64,000 bases of DNA from Rhodococcus antarcticus (GCF_026153295.1 NZ_CP110615.1:1984001-2048000), one strand, 5' to 3'; numbered from the stretch's first letter, positions 1 through 10,669 are shown. Numbers and translations: made by a program. Notes: generated by a model not told the origin, from the letters alone.

Positions 1-1195
1 CGCCCGTCTCGCTGGCCAGCACGACCCTGTCGTCGACGGTCTGCCACCAGCGCGCCGGACGGAGCCCGTTGCGGTCGAGCACCGCACCCACCACCGTGCC
101 GTCGGTGAACGTCACGCAGGCGGGACCGTCCCAGGCCTCCATGACCGAGGCGTGGAACCGGTAGAACGCCCGCCGCTCGGGGTCCATGGTCGCGTGGTTC
201 TCCCAGGCCTCCGGGATCATCATCATCACCGCGTGCGGCAGGCTCCGGCCGCCCAGGTGCAGCAGCTCGAGCACCTCGTCGAAGGAGGCGGAGTCCGACG
301 CGTCCGGGGTCACGACGGGGTACAGCCGCTGGAGCTCGCCGGGGATGACGTCGCTGGCCAGCAGGGCCTCACGGGCCCGCATCCGGTTGCGGTTGCCCCG
401 GATGGTGTTGATCTCACCGTTGTGCGCGACGAACCGGAAGGGGTGCGCCAGCGGCCACGACGGGAACGTGTTGGTCGAGAAGCGGCTGTGCACGATCGCG
501 ATGGCACTGGTGAGCCGCTCGTCGTGCAGGTCGGCGAAGTACCGGCCGAGCTGGGCGGTGGTGAGCATGCCCTTGTAGACGAGGGTGCGCGCCGAGAGCG
601 AGGGGAAGTAGACCCCGGTGCCGTCGCGCTCGGTCGCCTCGGTGGCCTGCTCGGCCCGCTTGCGCAGGCAGAAGGCCAGTCGGTCCAGGGCGATCCCGTG
701 CACGCCGGGAGCCTCGGCGGCCACGAACAGCTGGCTCATGTGGGGCATGCAGGACACTGCGGTGGGTCCGACGTCCGCCCCGACGGGGTCGACGGGCACC
801 GCACGCCAGCCGAGCACGCGCAGACCCTCCTCGGCGGCGATCGACTCCACCCGGGCCACGGCGGCAGCACGGGACGAGGCCTCGGCGGGCAGGAAGCAGG
901 TTCCCGCGGCGTAGGCGTGCTCCCCGTCCGGGGCGTCGGCGGGCAGCGGGAAGTCCACCACCGCCCGGAACATCGCGTCGGGCAGCTGCAGCAGGATGCC
1001 GGCGCCGTCACCGCTGGTGGGCTCGGAGCCGGCCGCGCCGCGGTGGGTGAGGTTCTCCAGGGCCTGCAGCCCGTCGGAGACGATCGCGTGCGAGCGGCGG
1101 CCCTTGACGTCGGCGACCATCGCGACGCCGCAGGAGTCGGCCTCCTGTGCGGGGTCGTACAGGCCCTGCGGGGCCGGGAGGGAGGAGAACAGCAC
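1..1195 (-). CDS. gltB: Glutamate synthase large subunit (5' part only)
   Basis: Makes glutamate from glutamine and 2-oxoglutarate with GltD. Only the first ~398 of roughly 1500 residues are here; the gene runs off the left edge. The visible part is the class II glutamine amidotransferase domain: a 21-residue propeptide ([15 protein letters not shown]...) then DSCGVA, with Cys22 as the expected N-terminal nucleophile after cleavage, followed by [17 protein letters not shown] and HNGEINT typical of the family. The GTG start at 1195 is chosen because GGAGG lies 7 nt upstream and the protein begins as relatives do. No other reading of this stretch makes sense. Confidence 0.95.
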   Translation of the reverse strand, partial: MLFSSLPAPQGLYDPAQEADSCGVAMVADVKGRRSHAIVSDGLQALENLTHRGAAGSEPTSGDGAGILLQLPDAMFRAVVDFPLPADAPDGEHAYAAGTCFLPAEASSRAAAVARVESIAAEEGLRVLGWRAVPVDPVGADVGPTAVSCMPHMSQLFVAAEAPGVHGIALDRLAFCLRKRAEQATEATERDGTGVYFPSLSARTLVYKGMLTTAQLGRYFADLHDERLTSAIAIVHSRFSTNTFPSWPLAHPFRFVAHNGEINTIRGNRNRMRAREALLASDVIPGELQRLYPVVTPDASDSASFDEVLELLHLGGRSLPHAVMMMIPEAWENHATMDPERRAFYRFHASVMEAWDGPACVTFTDGTVVGAVLDRNGLRPARWWQTVDDRVVLASETG

Positions 1196-1375
1196 GTCGG
1201 AACCTCCGCGTCGGCGTGGGCCACGCCGCCGGCGGGGGCGGGCGGGGCCCGTGGACGCCGGGCGGCCGGAGGGCCGGGCCGACGTCAGGGATCGGTCGGG
1301 ACGACGCTGGTCGCGGAAGTGGACGGGCTCTGCGCCCAGCGGAGGCGTGCGACGCTGCACGCGGTTCGTCACCTG

Positions 1376-1381
1376 ATCCTA
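1376..1381 (-). promoter_or_regulatory. Candidate gltB promoter (-10) and 270-nt leader region
   Basis: The gap 1196-1464 between lgt and gltB holds no gene. On the minus strand TAGGAT (TANNNT type) lies at 1381-1376, which would give a transcript with a leader of roughly 170 nt before the gltB GTG. I see no clear -35. The long leader could carry regulation, but no known riboswitch is recognisable. Confidence 0.35.
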
Positions 1382-1464
1382 ACAGCCGTCACCTCGGGCC
1401 TGCTCGGCGAGACCGCCCCCGCACGACCGCCGGTCGCCGGGGAGCGCGCGGGGTCCGGGGATCC

Positions 1465-2520
1465 TCAGGGGGTGCGGTCGGGCGGGCCGAGCGGGACGGC
1501 GGCGGGCTCGTCGTCCGCCGCCGTCTCGCGGCCCGCCGGACCGTCGTCGACCACCTCCGGGGCAACCGCACCGCCGGCCACGACAGCGCCGCCCACCGCG
1601 CCGTGGCCTGCCGCCGGCTCGGGCGCACCGACCGGTCCGCCCTCGGCCGCTGCCGGGCCCAGGCTGGCCGGGTCCTCCCGGCCCTTGGGCGCCAGCACGA
1701 TGTAGGCGACGGCCGCGAGGAACACGATCACCGCGGTGAACACGTTGATCCGGATGCCGAGCACCATGGTCGCCGGGTCCGAGCGCAACAGCTCGACGCC
1801 GAGGCGCCCCACGCAGTAGCCGGCCACGTAGAGCGCGAACGCCCGCCCGTGACCCAGCCGGAAGCGCCGGTCGGCCCACACCACGACGGCGGCGACCACC
1901 AGGTCCCAGAGCAGCTCGTAGAGGAAGGTCGGCTGCACCACGGCCACCGCGGCCGCGCCGTCGGGGACGGTGCCGTTGAGCTCGTCGGGTCGGCCGAGGC
2001 CGTCCACCCGCGGGAAGATCTCCAGCCCCCACGGCAGGGTCGTCGCCCGGCCGTAGAGCTCCTGGTTGAAGTAGTTGCCGATGCGCCCGATGGCCTGGGC
2101 CACCACGATCGGGGCGCCGATGGCGTCGGCGAGCGCCGGGAGGGGGATCCCCTTGCGGCGGCACGCGATCCACGCACCCACACCCCCGAGCAGCACCGCA
2201 CCCCAGATGCCGAGGCCACCGTCCCAGATGCGCAGTGCGTTGACGGGGTTCTTGCCGGGACCGAAGTACTTCTCGTTGTCGGTGGCGACGTGGTAGAGCC
2301 GTCCACCGACGAGGCCGAAGGGGACCGCCCAGATGGCGATGTCGGAGATGGTTCCGTGCGCGCCGCCGCGTGCGGCCCACCGCTTCTCACCCCACCAGAC
2401 GGCCACGACGATGCCGATGATGATGAAGATGGCGTAGGCGCGCAACGGGAACGGGCCCAGCTGCCAGACCCCCTGGGGCGGGCTCGGGATGTAGGCCAGG
2501 ACGGTGCTCGTGGTGCTCAC
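1465..2520 (-). CDS. lgt: Prolipoprotein diacylglyceryl transferase
   Basis: Transfers diacylglycerol from phosphatidylglycerol to the lipobox cysteine of prelipoproteins in the membrane. 351 residues with about seven membrane segments; the Lgt signature GRIGNYFNQELYG is at residues ~145-157, and RIWDGGLGIWG at ~97-107. The last ~65 residues are a low-complexity Ala/Gly/Glu/Pro tail beyond the catalytic core, common in actinobacterial Lgt and probably cytoplasmic. The GTG start at 2520 overlaps the trpA stop by 4 nt, so it is probably translated as the last gene of the trp operon. Its lipoprotein substrates include genes near 47.5-48.8 kb. Confidence 0.95.
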   Translation of the reverse strand: MSTTSTVLAYIPSPPQGVWQLGPFPLRAYAIFIIIGIVVAVWWGEKRWAARGGAHGTISDIAIWAVPFGLVGGRLYHVATDNEKYFGPGKNPVNALRIWDGGLGIWGAVLLGGVGAWIACRRKGIPLPALADAIGAPIVVAQAIGRIGNYFNQELYGRATTLPWGLEIFPRVDGLGRPDELNGTVPDGAAAVAVVQPTFLYELLWDLVVAAVVVWADRRFRLGHGRAFALYVAGYCVGRLGVELLRSDPATMVLGIRINVFTAVIVFLAAVAYIVLAPKGREDPASLGPAAAEGGPVGAPEPAAGHGAVGGAVVAGGAVAPEVVDDGPAGRETAADDEPAAVPLGPPDRTP

Positions 2521-3317
2521 GCCTCCACGGTAGCGGGGTGCCCCCCGCGCACGCCCTCGGCCAGCTCGCCGACGAGGTCACGGACGGCCTGCTCGCCCTC
2601 CGCGGCCGCGGTGACGATGGCCGAGCCCACGATCACCGCGTCCGCGAAGCCGGCCACCTCGGCCGCCTGGGCCCGAGAGCGCACCCCGAGCCCGACGCCC
2701 ACCGGGATGGCGGAGTGCGTGCGCACCCGGGCGACCAGGGCGGGCGCGGCCGAGGACACCGCATCCCGCGCGCCGGTGACACCCATGGTGGACGCGGCGT
2801 AGAGGAACCCGCTGCTCGCGGCGGCGGTGCTGGCCACCCGCTCCTCCGTGGAGGAGGGCGCGAGCAGGAAGATCCGGTCGAGGTCGTGGTCCTGCGAGGC
2901 CGCGATCCAGGCCGCGGCCTCGTCGGGCACCAGGTCCGGGGTGATGATCCCGAGCCCGCCCGCCGAGGCCAGGTCGCGGGCGAAGGCGTCGACCCCGTAG
3001 CGACGGACCGGGTTGTAGTAGGTCATCACCACCGCCCGGCCCCCGGCCGCGGTGACCTGCTCCACCACGTCGATGACGTCGCGTAGCCGGACCCCGGCCC
3101 GCAGCGCGGTGTCGGCCGCCGCCTGGATGGTCGGACCGTCCATGACGGGATCGGAGTACGGCACGCCGACCTCGAGGAGGTCGCAGCCCGCCTCGACCAT
3201 GGCCTTGAGGGTGCCGACCGAGCCGGCGACCGTGGGGTAGCCGGCGGGCAGGTAGCCCACCAGCGCGGCGCGGCCCTCGGCGCGGCAGCTGTCGAACATC
3301 GGCTGCAGGCGGCTCAC
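2517..3317 (-). CDS. trpA: Tryptophan synthase alpha chain
   Basis: Cleaves indole-3-glycerol phosphate to indole, which is channelled to TrpB. 266 residues, a full TIM barrel. The catalytic acid pair is visible in [16 protein letters not shown]: Glu49 and Asp60, the same numbering as the enteric enzyme. The phosphate-binding end is GVGLGVRS and [11 protein letters not shown] start at 3317 shares ATGA with the trpB stop, and its own stop overlaps lgt, so the three genes are tightly coupled. Confidence 0.96.
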   Translation of the reverse strand: MSRLQPMFDSCRAEGRAALVGYLPAGYPTVAGSVGTLKAMVEAGCDLLEVGVPYSDPVMDGPTIQAAADTALRAGVRLRDVIDVVEQVTAAGGRAVVMTYYNPVRRYGVDAFARDLASAGGLGIITPDLVPDEAAAWIAASQDHDLDRIFLLAPSSTEERVASTAAASSGFLYAASTMGVTGARDAVSSAAPALVARVRTHSAIPVGVGLGVRSRAQAAEVAGFADAVIVGSAIVTAAAEGEQAVRDLVGELAEGVRGGHPATVEA

Positions 3318-4666
3318 AGCTGCTCGCCCGTGCCCGAGCCCGGCCCGTCCGCGCGGTTCGGCTCGGGGTGGTCCAGCGACGCGGGGTCCACGACCGGCTC
3401 ACCGTGGTCGGCGAACCAGCGGGCCGCGGTGTCCACGTCCTTGTCACCGCGGCCGGAGAGGTTGACCAGGATGATCGCCCCGGGACCGAGCTCGCGGCCC
3501 AGCCGCACGGCACCGGAGATGGCGTGCGCGCTCTCGATGGCCGGGATGATGCCCTCGGTGCGGCACAGCAGCCGGAAGGCGTCCATCGCCTCGGTGTCGG
3601 TGACCGGGTGGTACTCGGCGCGCCCGAGGTCCTTGAGCAGCGCGTGCTCCGGGCCCACGCCCGGGTAGTCCAGCCCCGCGGAGATGGAGTGCGACTCGCT
3701 CGTCTGCCCGTCCTCGTCCTGCAGCAGGTAGCTCATGGCCCCGTGCAGCGAGCCCGGGCTGCCCGCGGTCAGGGTCGCGCCGTGCCGACCGGTCTCGACG
3801 CCGTCGCCCCCGGGCTCGTAGCCCACCAGCCGCACGTCCGGGTCGTCGAGGAAGGCGTGGAAGATGCCGATCGCGTTCGATCCCCCGCCGACGCAGGCGA
3901 CCACCGCGTCGGGCAGCCGGCCGTGGCTGCTGAGCACCTGGGCCCGGGCCTCCATGCCGATGATCCGGTGGAAGTCGCGCACCATCAGCGGGAACGGGTG
4001 CGGTCCGGCCACGGTGCCGAGGCAGTAGTGGGTGTCGTCCACCCGCGTGACCCACTCGCGCAGGGCCTCGTTGATGGCGTCCTTGAGCGTCGCCGATCCG
4101 GAGCTCACGGCGATGACCTCGGCGCCCAGCAGTCGCATCCGGGCGACGTTCAGCGCCTGGCGCTCGGTGTCGACCCTGCCCATGTAGACCACGCACTCGA
4201 GGCCGAGCAGGGCGCACGCCGTGGCCGTGGCCACGCCGTGCTGCCCGGCCCCGGTCTCCGCGATGACCCGGGTCTTGCCCATCTTCTTGGCCAGGAGCAC
4301 CTGGCCGAGGACGTTGTTGATCTTGTGCGAGCCGGTGTGGTTCAGGTCCTCGCGCTTGAGCAGGATCCGGGCCCCGCCCGCGTGCTCGGAGAGCCGGCGC
4401 GCCTCGAACACCGGCGACGGGCGCCCGGTGTAGTCGCGCTGCAGGTCGTCCAGCGTCTGCAGGAACTCCGGGTCGCTGCGCGCCTTCTCGTAGGCCGCGG
4501 CCAGCTCCTCCAGCGCCCCGATGAGGGCCTCGGGGACGAAGCGACCGCCGTAGTCGCCGAAGTGCCCGGTCGCGTCCGGGTCGTGGCTGCTGCGGTCGGT
4601 GAGCCCGTCGCTGGCCTTCGGCAGGCCCGCTCTCGCCGGGGTCACGGTCGGGGAGGTGGTCGTCAC
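3314..4666 (-). CDS. trpB: Tryptophan synthase beta chain
   Basis: PLP enzyme joining indole and serine to tryptophan. 450 residues from a GTG at 4666. The PLP lysine is Lys115 in [10 protein letters not shown]; the glycine-rich phosphate loop is GGGSNAIG. The reading frame stays open upstream into trpC, but family alignment ([12 protein letters not shown] at ~35-46) and the trpC stop at 4719 argue for the GTG at 4666, giving a normal actinobacterial N-terminal extension of ~34 residues. 52 nt separate it from trpC; the downstream junction with trpA is an ATGA overlap. Confidence 0.95.
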   Translation of the reverse strand: MTTTSPTVTPARAGLPKASDGLTDRSSHDPDATGHFGDYGGRFVPEALIGALEELAAAYEKARSDPEFLQTLDDLQRDYTGRPSPVFEARRLSEHAGGARILLKREDLNHTGSHKINNVLGQVLLAKKMGKTRVIAETGAGQHGVATATACALLGLECVVYMGRVDTERQALNVARMRLLGAEVIAVSSGSATLKDAINEALREWVTRVDDTHYCLGTVAGPHPFPLMVRDFHRIIGMEARAQVLSSHGRLPDAVVACVGGGSNAIGIFHAFLDDPDVRLVGYEPGGDGVETGRHGATLTAGSPGSLHGAMSYLLQDEDGQTSESHSISAGLDYPGVGPEHALLKDLGRAEYHPVTDTEAMDAFRLLCRTEGIIPAIESAHAISGAVRLGRELGPGAIILVNLSGRGDKDVDTAARWFADHGEPVVDPASLDHPEPNRADGPGSGTGEQL

Positions 4667-4718
4667 CCGACCATCATCCCCCACCGCCGCACCACCTACC
4701 CGGCCACCCGGGGACCGC

Positions 4719-5531
4719 TCAGCGTGCGGGCTTGGGGCAGGACGGGTGCGAACCGGCGGCCACCAGGTCGGACACGGCACTGCGCGGGTTCTTGGCGGTG
4801 ACGAGGCCCTCACCGACGAGGACGGCGTCCGCCCCCGCACCGGCGTAGGCGAGCAGGTCGGCGGTGCCCCGCACCCCGGACGCGGCGATCTTGAGGACGT
4901 CGCTGGGCAGACCGGGAGCGATGCGGGCGAAGTTGTCCCGGTCCACCTCGAGGGTGTGCAGGTTGCGCGCGTTGACCCCGATGACCCGGGCACCGGCCTG
5001 CAGCGCGCGGTCGGCCTCGGCCTCGTTGTTCACCTCGACCAGCGCGGTCATCCCGAGGGACTCCACCCGGTCGAGCAGCGCGCTGAGGGTGTTCTGCTCC
5101 AGCGCGGCCACGATGAGCAGCACCACGTCCGCCCCGTGCGCCCGCGCCTCGTGCACCTGGTACGGGCCGACGATGAAGTCCTTGCGCAGCACGGGGACGT
5201 CCACCGCCGCGCGCACGGCGTCGAGATCGGCCAGCGAGCCGCCGAAGCGGCGCTCCTCGGTGAGCACGCTGATGATCCGCGCGCCGCCGTCGGCGTAGGA
5301 GCCGGCGAGGCTCGCCGGATCGCCGATGTCGGCCAGCGCGCCCTTGGCCGGGCTCTTCCGCTTGACCTCGGCGATGACGGCGATGCCGGGCTCGCGCAGG
5401 GCGGCCACGGCGTCCCGCGCCGGGGGTGCGGCGGCGGCGGCGGCCTTCACGGTCGCGAGGTCGGTGGCGCTCTCGCGCGCCGCGACGTCGCCTCGGACGC
5501 CGTCGAGAATGGACTCGAGGACACTCGTCAC
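4719..5531 (-). CDS. trpC: Indole-3-glycerol phosphate synthase
   Basis: Closes the ring of carboxyphenylaminodeoxyribulose phosphate to indole-glycerol phosphate. 270 residues, monofunctional (no fused TrpF domain). Family motifs: [11 protein letters not shown] (~54-64), [32 protein letters not shown] and ASGVRG. GTG start at 5531 overlaps the stop of the preceding membrane-protein gene by 4 nt. No trpF occurs in the window, so the isomerase step before this enzyme is probably done by PriA. Confidence 0.96.
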   Translation of the reverse strand: MTSVLESILDGVRGDVAARESATDLATVKAAAAAAPPARDAVAALREPGIAVIAEVKRKSPAKGALADIGDPASLAGSYADGGARIISVLTEERRFGGSLADLDAVRAAVDVPVLRKDFIVGPYQVHEARAHGADVVLLIVAALEQNTLSALLDRVESLGMTALVEVNNEAEADRALQAGARVIGVNARNLHTLEVDRDNFARIAPGLPSDVLKIAASGVRGTADLLAYAGAGADAVLVGEGLVTAKNPRSAVSDLVAAGSHPSCPKPAR

Positions 5532-6250
5532 TGGGTACCGCCCCCCTCTCGCCCACCGGTGCTGGGGTCACCGGGAAGGGTAGACGGAGAGTGATGTGGG
5601 TCTCGACCCGCCCCAGGACCGGGCCCGGCGGTGGGGTCCTCGCCGGCGTCCAGGGCGTCCCAGATCCGCCGCTCGGTGAGCTCGCCGTCCGCCTCGCCCT
5701 CGTCCACCCCGCCCTCGGCCACCGCGCTCGCGCGCTCCCGCCGCACGGCGGGGGTCTGGTAGCGGTCGGACAGTCCCCGAGCCCGTCCGGGCGCCCGCAG
5801 CAGCAGTCCCCCGCTGAGCACCATGAGCAGCCCCCCCAGCCCGACCAGGAGGGCGCCGGGGGCCGAGGTCGAGGTGCTGACCTGGGCGCTCGCGCTGTCC
5901 AGCAGTGCCCGCGCCCGGTCGGGGGACGCACTGCCCGCGAGCAGCCGCACGGCCGGCACCACCGACGCCACGCCGACGAGGACCACGAGCGCTGCGACCA
6001 CCCTGAGCACCCACCCCCGCACGGCGAGCACGGCGGCGACGGCGGCCAGTGCCACCAGGGCCAGCGGGACGAGCTCGGCGGCCCAGGTGGAGCCCTTGAG
6101 CCCCGTGGTCCGGGTGCCGCGCAGGTCGTCGACGGTGGTGGCGGAGACCCAGGTGAAGCGCGAGCCCGCCCAGATCAGCGCCGACGCGACCAGCAGGCCG
6201 ACGACGACCTCCCGCGTCCCGGCTCGCCGCGGCCCCGTGCCCTCACCCAC
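5528..6250 (-). CDS. Trp-operon-associated membrane protein
   Basis: 240-residue membrane protein between trpE and trpC. It corresponds by position and layout to the conserved hypothetical membrane protein seen between trpE and trpC in mycobacteria (Rv1610-like). About four hydrophobic segments occur at ~15-30, ~55-75, ~80-100 and ~130-150, followed by a charged cytoplasmic tail with a [19 protein letters not shown] stretch. The GTG start at 6250 overlaps the trpE stop by 8 nt. The open frame extends further upstream, but there it is only the shadow of the trpE repeat. Function is unknown; the conserved location suggests a role linked to aromatic metabolism or transport. Confidence 0.8.
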   Translation of the reverse strand: MGEGTGPRRAGTREVVVGLLVASALIWAGSRFTWVSATTVDDLRGTRTTGLKGSTWAAELVPLALVALAAVAAVLAVRGWVLRVVAALVVLVGVASVVPAVRLLAGSASPDRARALLDSASAQVSTSTSAPGALLVGLGGLLMVLSGGLLLRAPGRARGLSDRYQTPAVRRERASAVAEGGVDEGEADGELTERRIWDALDAGEDPTAGPGPGAGRDPHHSPSTLPGDPSTGGREGGGTQ

Positions 6251-7847
6251 GGTGCACCCCGGCGGCCGGGCGCATGGTCTCCGTCCCGGCGGCGGCCGGG
6301 CGCATCGTGTCCGTCCCGGCGGCGGCCGGGCGCATGGTCTCCGCCGCAGCGACGGCGGCGAGCACGGCCATCGCCTTGTTGCGCGTCTCCAGGTCCTCGG
6401 CGGCCGGGTCCGAGTCGGCCACCACACCACCGCCGGCCTGCACGTAGGCGGTGCCGTCCTTGATCACGGCGGTGCGGATGGTGATCGCGGTGTCGGCGTC
6501 ACCGGCGAAGTCCAGGTAGCCCAGGATCCCGCCGTACACCCCGCGCCGGGTGGGCTCGGCCGCCTCGATGAGCTCCAGCGCCCGGGGCTTGGGAGCGCCG
6601 GAGAGCGTGCCCGCCGGGAAGCACGCCGTCACGGCGTCCAGGGCGGTGCGCCCGGCCGCGAGACGGCCGACGACGGTGGACACCAGGTGCATGACGTGGC
6701 TGTAGCGCTCGACGTGGCGGTACTCGGTGACGTGCACCGAGCCGGGCTCGCAGACACGCCCCAGGTCGTTGCGGCCGAGGTCGACGAGCATGAGGTGCTC
6801 GGCGTTCTCCTTCTCGTCGGCGCACAGCTCCTTCTCCAGCAGCAGGTCGTCCTCCGCGGTGGCGCCGCGCCATCGGGTCCCCGCGATGGGGTGCGTGGTG
6901 GCGGTGCCGTCCACCACCGTGACCAGCGCCTCGGGGCTCGAGCCGACGATGTCGAACGCGGTGCCGCCCGCGCCGTCCGGCACCCGCATCAGGTACATGT
7001 ACGGGCTGGGGTTGGAGGCGCGCAGCACCCGGTAGACGTCGAGCGGGTCCGCGGAGGTGTCCATCTCGAAGCGCTGGCTGAGCACCACCTGGAAGGCCTC
7101 GCCCGCCTCGATCTCGGCCACCAGGGCGCGCACGCCCGCCTCGTGCTCGGCGCTGCTGCGCGCACGGCGGTACTGCGGCTCGGGCCGGTCGAAGGTGGTG
7201 ACCGTGGAGGCCGAGGGCGCGGCCAGCGCGAAGGCCATGGCGTCGAGGCGGGACACCGCGTCCGCGTGCGCCTGGTCCACCCGCTCGTCGGAGCCGTCCC
7301 AGTTCACGGCGTTGGCGATGAGGGTGATGGTGCCCTCGTGGTGGTCGACGGCGGCGAGGTCGGTGGCCAGCAGCATCACCATCTCGGGGACCTGCAGGTC
7401 GTCGGTGGCCGTGCTGGGCAGCCGCTCGAGCCGGCGCACCACGTCGTAGCCCAGGTAGCCCACCATGCCGCCGGTCAGCGGGGGCAGCCCGGGCAGGCGT
7501 TCCGAGCGCAGCAGCTCGCAGGTCTCCCGCAGCACCGCCAGGGGGTCACCGCCGCTGGGTGCACCCGTCGGGACGGTGCCCTGCCACACGGCCTCGCCGC
7601 CGACGACGGTGAGCGCTGCGGGGGCGCCGACGCCGATGAAGCTCCACCGCGACCAGCTGCGACCGTTCTCCGCCGACTCCAGCAGGAAGGTGCCGGGGCG
7701 GTCGCCGGCGAGCTTGCGGTACGCCGAGACCGGGGTCTCGGAGTCGGCCAGGACGCGGCGGGTGACGGGCACCACGCGGTGCTCCGCGGCGAGGGCGCGG
7801 AACTCCTCCAGCGAGGGCGTGGTCTGGCCGAGCGGGACACCGGGCAT
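6243..7847 (-). CDS. trpE: Anthranilate synthase component I
   Basis: Converts chorismate with ammonia from a TrpG partner to anthranilate, the first step to Trp. About 534 residues from the ATG at 7847 ([20 protein letters not shown]), preferred over an in-frame GTG at 7892 because relatives begin near [10 protein letters not shown]. The Trp feedback-site motif LLES (in [10 protein letters not shown]) and the chorismate-binding core ([57 protein letters not shown]) are complete. The C-terminus ends in a 10-residue tandem repeat ([10 protein letters not shown]) not expected for the family. No trpG or trpD is in the window. Confidence 0.93.
   Translation of the reverse strand: MPGVPLGQTTPSLEEFRALAAEHRVVPVTRRVLADSETPVSAYRKLAGDRPGTFLLESAENGRSWSRWSFIGVGAPAALTVVGGEAVWQGTVPTGAPSGGDPLAVLRETCELLRSERLPGLPPLTGGMVGYLGYDVVRRLERLPSTATDDLQVPEMVMLLATDLAAVDHHEGTITLIANAVNWDGSDERVDQAHADAVSRLDAMAFALAAPSASTVTTFDRPEPQYRRARSSAEHEAGVRALVAEIEAGEAFQVVLSQRFEMDTSADPLDVYRVLRASNPSPYMYLMRVPDGAGGTAFDIVGSSPEALVTVVDGTATTHPIAGTRWRGATAEDDLLLEKELCADEKENAEHLMLVDLGRNDLGRVCEPGSVHVTEYRHVERYSHVMHLVSTVVGRLAAGRTALDAVTACFPAGTLSGAPKPRALELIEAAEPTRRGVYGGILGYLDFAGDADTAITIRTAVIKDGTAYVQAGGGVVADSDPAAEDLETRNKAMAVLAAVAAAETMRPAAAGTDTMRPAAAGTETMRPAAGVHRG
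6261..6343. repeat. 30-bp tandem repeat at the trpE 3' end
   Basis: Two full copies (6261-6290, 6291-6320) and a partial third (6321-6343) of a 30-bp unit beginning ggcggccggg. Read on the minus strand it encodes MRPAAAGT(E/D)T three times at the TrpE C-terminus. The unit is a multiple of three, so changes in copy number keep the frame. The second copy differs from the first by two bases. Confidence 0.9.
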
Positions 7848-7896
7848 GGGCCACAGTCTCTCAGGCGCGGGTGCGGGTCCGCGCCGCAGCACGGCC

Positions 7897-8721
7897 TCAG
7901 GACGAGCGCGCGCCCCTCGAGCCCGGCGGCAGCGGGAGGAAGCCGCTGGTGCGCTCGACGTACTCCGCGTAGCCCTCGCGCGTGCTCAGGTGCTTCTCCA
8001 TGAGCTCCTTGCCGGTGGTCTTGGTCAGCAGGCGGGTCATCAGCAGCAGCCCCACCACGGTCACCAGCACCCACGGGCTCGCGAGGCTGACCAGGAAGAT
8101 GCCCCACCACACGCACACGTCGCCGAAGTAGTTGGGGTGCCGCGTGTAGCGCCACAGCCCGGAGTCCATCACCGTGCCCTTGTTCGCGGGGTCGGCCTTG
8201 AAGCGGGTGAGCTGGGCGTCGCCCACGGTCTCGAAGACGAAGCCGACCAGCCACAGCAGCACTCCGAGCCCGACGAGGGTGGCCACCAGCGCGCCGCCGC
8301 CCGTTGCCGACATGCCCACCTGCACGGGCAGGGACACCACCCACATGACGACGGCCTGGGTCAGGTACACCTTCCGGAAGGCGTGCAGGCGCGGGTCCCC
8401 GGTGGCCTCGGCCATGATCGCCTCGTAGCGCGGGTCCTCGCCGGCCCCGCGGCTGCGCGCGAAGATGTGCCCACCCAGGCGCAGGCCCCACGCCACCACC
8501 AGCACGAGCAGCACGGTGGGTCGTCCGCCGACACCGGCGTCCGTGCCGGCCGCGACGAGGTAGGCCACCAGCGCGACGACCGCGAACCCCGGCCCCCAGA
8601 CGATGTCGACCACGGCCTGCTTGCCCGCGGCCAGCGCCCACCCGAAGGTCGCCAGGAACACGACGAGGATGGCGACGGCGGAGAGCAGCAGGGTCAGCAG
8701 CACGGTTCCCGGGGAGATCAC
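7897..8721 (-). CDS. DUF1295 family membrane protein (steroid-reductase/methyltransferase-like)
   Basis: 274 residues with about seven membrane segments. The C-terminal half carries [14 protein letters not shown] (residues ~199-212), the signature of the DUF1295/ICMT/steroid 5-alpha-reductase superfamily, which binds a nucleotide cofactor (NADPH or SAM) at the membrane. Substrate is unknown; its position next to a cyclopropane-synthase-like methyltransferase suggests lipid modification, and in other actinobacteria such pairs are common. It lies 28 nt downstream of that methyltransferase and just upstream of trpE on the same strand. Confidence 0.85.
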   Translation of the reverse strand: MISPGTVLLTLLLSAVAILVVFLATFGWALAAGKQAVVDIVWGPGFAVVALVAYLVAAGTDAGVGGRPTVLLVLVVAWGLRLGGHIFARSRGAGEDPRYEAIMAEATGDPRLHAFRKVYLTQAVVMWVVSLPVQVGMSATGGGALVATLVGLGVLLWLVGFVFETVGDAQLTRFKADPANKGTVMDSGLWRYTRHPNYFGDVCVWWGIFLVSLASPWVLVTVVGLLLMTRLLTKTTGKELMEKHLSTREGYAEYVERTSGFLPLPPGSRGARSS

Positions 8722-8749
8722 CCGCTCATCCTCCCCGACCGGCGACCCG

Positions 8750-10039
8750 TCACCGGACGACGCCGACCGACCACTCGTCCCGGGTGCGCGGGATGCCGCT
8801 GACCCCCTCGACGTCGGGCTTCACGGCCAGGAACTGGTCCACGCCCATGCGGTTCTCCTCGAAGGCCAGTGCGCTGCCCACGATGTAGAGCCGCCACACC
8901 CGCGACTGGCCCACACCGATCATCGCGACCACCTCGTCGATGCGGGACTCGAAGGTGTCCAGCCACGCCCGGATGGTGTGCACGTAGTGCTCCCGCATCA
9001 CGTGCACGTCGCGGATCTCGAAACCCGCCTTCTCGATGTTGTTGGCCGTGGTGCCCAGCGGGACCATCGTCATGTCCGGTGCGATGTAGCTCTCGATGAA
9101 GGCACCGCCGCCGGGGTTGTCCACCCGGGACATCTGCTGCAGCAGCAGCCGGCCCCTCGGCTTGAGCAGGCGGTACAGGGTGGCGGTGTAGACGTCGTAG
9201 TTCTCGGCCCCGACGTGCTCGCCCATCTCGATGGTGCTGATGGCGTCGTAGGGCCCGTCCGACACCTCGCGGTAGTCCTGCAGGCGCACGGTCACCTTGC
9301 CCTGCAGCCCGCGCTCGGCCACCCGCTTCTCGATGAAGTCGCGCTGCTCGCTGGAGATGGTGACACCGGTGGCGTGCACCCCGTAGTGCTCGGCGGCGTG
9401 CAGGATCATCGACCCCCAGCCGCACCCCACGTCGAGCAGGCGCTGGCCGGGCTGCAGGCCGAGCTTGCGGCACACCAGGTCCAGCTTGTCGGTCTGCGCG
9501 TCGTGCAGGGTGTAGCCGGCCGAGCCCGGAGCCTGCGTGTAGTAGGCGCACGAGTAGGCCATGTGCTCGTCCAGCAGCAGGTGGTAGAAGTCGTTGCTCA
9601 GGTCGTAGTGGTGGCTGATGGCGTCACGGTCGCGGGTCTTGCTGTGCAGCAGGCCCTTCAGCCTCGCCTCCTCCCCCGGCGCGGTCGGCCTCGGCCCCAC
9701 CGCCCCCAGGCGCAGCAACAGCGACGCCGCGCGCAGCCGGGTGCGGACGCCGATCTCGGGCTTGGCCACGCCGAGCTCGCGGATGGCGCCCCAGAAGTGC
9801 TGCAGAGCAGTGGTCATGTCGCCCTCGATGTCCAGCTCACCGGCCACGTAGGCCTGGGAGAAGCCGAGCTCGTCGGGCTGCCACAGCAGCCGGCGCAGTG
9901 CCGTGCGGGAGCGGATGACCAGGACGGGCGCGCCGGTCGGACCGGACTCGCTGCCGTCCCAGCAGCGGATGCGGACGGGCAGCGCCGCACCCGTCACCTC
10001 GTTGAGCAGGGCGGTCAGCTTGGGGGCGGCTCCGGCCAC
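8750..10039 (-). CDS. Cyclopropane-fatty-acyl-phospholipid synthase family methyltransferase
   Basis: SAM-dependent enzyme that modifies unsaturated acyl chains of phospholipids. 429 residues. The N-terminal half matches the CFA/UfaA1 type (VLVIRSRTALRRLLWQPDELGFSQAYVAGELDIEGD); the SAM site is LLDVGCGWGS, preceded by HYDLSNDFYHLLLDEHMAYSCAYY and followed by IEMGEHVG, all typical of CFA/mycolate cyclopropane synthases. The start is the GTG at 10039: AGGAG lies 7 nt upstream, and longer readings would run into the divergent peroxiredoxin gene. The exact product (cyclopropane, methyl branch such as tuberculostearate) cannot be decided from sequence. Confidence 0.9.
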   Translation of the reverse strand: MAGAAPKLTALLNEVTGAALPVRIRCWDGSESGPTGAPVLVIRSRTALRRLLWQPDELGFSQAYVAGELDIEGDMTTALQHFWGAIRELGVAKPEIGVRTRLRAASLLLRLGAVGPRPTAPGEEARLKGLLHSKTRDRDAISHHYDLSNDFYHLLLDEHMAYSCAYYTQAPGSAGYTLHDAQTDKLDLVCRKLGLQPGQRLLDVGCGWGSMILHAAEHYGVHATGVTISSEQRDFIEKRVAERGLQGKVTVRLQDYREVSDGPYDAISTIEMGEHVGAENYDVYTATLYRLLKPRGRLLLQQMSRVDNPGGGAFIESYIAPDMTMVPLGTTANNIEKAGFEIRDVHVMREHYVHTIRAWLDTFESRIDEVVAMIGVGQSRVWRLYIVGSALAFEENRMGVDQFLAVKPDVEGVSGIPRTRDEWSVGVVR

Positions 10040-10162
10040 GGGGGCACTCCTGACGGTCGTTCTGACGGGGCGGGGTGGAACGTGGTCGGACGGTGCCGAC
10101 GGTGGTGTGATCGTTGCCGGGGACCTCTGCGGTTCGGCGGCACGATCATGACCCCGTGGAGC

Positions 10163-10168
10163 TACGCT
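10163..10168 (+). promoter_or_regulatory. -10 hexamer of predicted leaderless bcp transcript
   Basis: TACGCT ends 7 nt before the bcp ATG (10176) and no Shine-Dalgarno is present, so transcription should start at or next to the A of the start codon. It sits in the 136-nt divergent gap shared with the fatty-acid methyltransferase gene. Confidence 0.55.
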
Positions 10169-10175
10169 CGCCGCC

Positions 10176-10640
10176 ATGAAGCAGGGAGACACCGCGCCGG
10201 ACTTCGAGCTGGCCGACGACAAGGGCACCACCACCACCCTGGGTGCGCACCTCGCGAAGGGTCCGGTGGTGCTCTTCTTCTACCCGATCGCCTCGTCCTC
10301 GGGGTGCACCACGGAGGCGTGCCACTTCCGCGACCTCGCCGCGGAGTTCGAGGCCGTGGGCGCCCAGCGCCTGGGCATCAGCCCCGACTCGGTAGCCGCG
10401 CAGGCCGCCTTCGTCCGAGGTGAGAACCTGGACTACCCCCTGCTGGCCGACGTGGGCGGCACCGTGGCCGAGCAGTTCGGCGTCAGGCGCAGCGGCCTGC
10501 TGGCCAAGATCGGACCGGTCAAGCGCAAGACCTTCGTGATCGGCGCCGACCGGGAGGTCCTGGCCGTGATCGGTGGCGAGCTGAAGTTCGAGAACCACGC
10601 CGACGAGGCGCTCACGGTGCTCAGGGGTGCCAGCGCCTGA
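10176..10640 (+). CDS. bcp: Thiol peroxidase / bacterioferritin-comigratory-type peroxiredoxin
   Basis: Reduces hydrogen peroxide and organic peroxides with thioredoxin-type donors in the cytoplasm. 154 residues, one thioredoxin-fold domain. Peroxidatic Cys44 is in SSSGCTTEACHFRD, and Cys49 five residues on is the likely resolving cysteine, as in the two-Cys BCP/PrxQ type; the usual TPGCT is SSGCT here. Divergent from the methyltransferase and convergent with hisI (29 nt apart). A bcp homologue next to the his-trp junction is also known in Mycobacterium. Confidence 0.93.
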   Translation: MKQGDTAPDFELADDKGTTTTLGAHLAKGPVVLFFYPIASSSGCTTEACHFRDLAAEFEAVGAQRLGISPDSVAAQAAFVRGENLDYPLLADVGGTVAEQFGVRRSGLLAKIGPVKRKTFVIGADREVLAVIGGELKFENHADEALTVLRGASA

Positions 10641-10669
10641 CCGCCGGCACTCGACCGGCCCGCCCGCGC

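Noticed and set aside
4667-4993. Longer trpB start reaching 4993
   Set aside because: Would overlap trpC by 275 nt and adds residues without family similarity.
7848-7892. GTG 7892 as trpE start
   Set aside because: Only weak ribosome site and 15 extra residues not like family N-termini; kept as a minor alternative.
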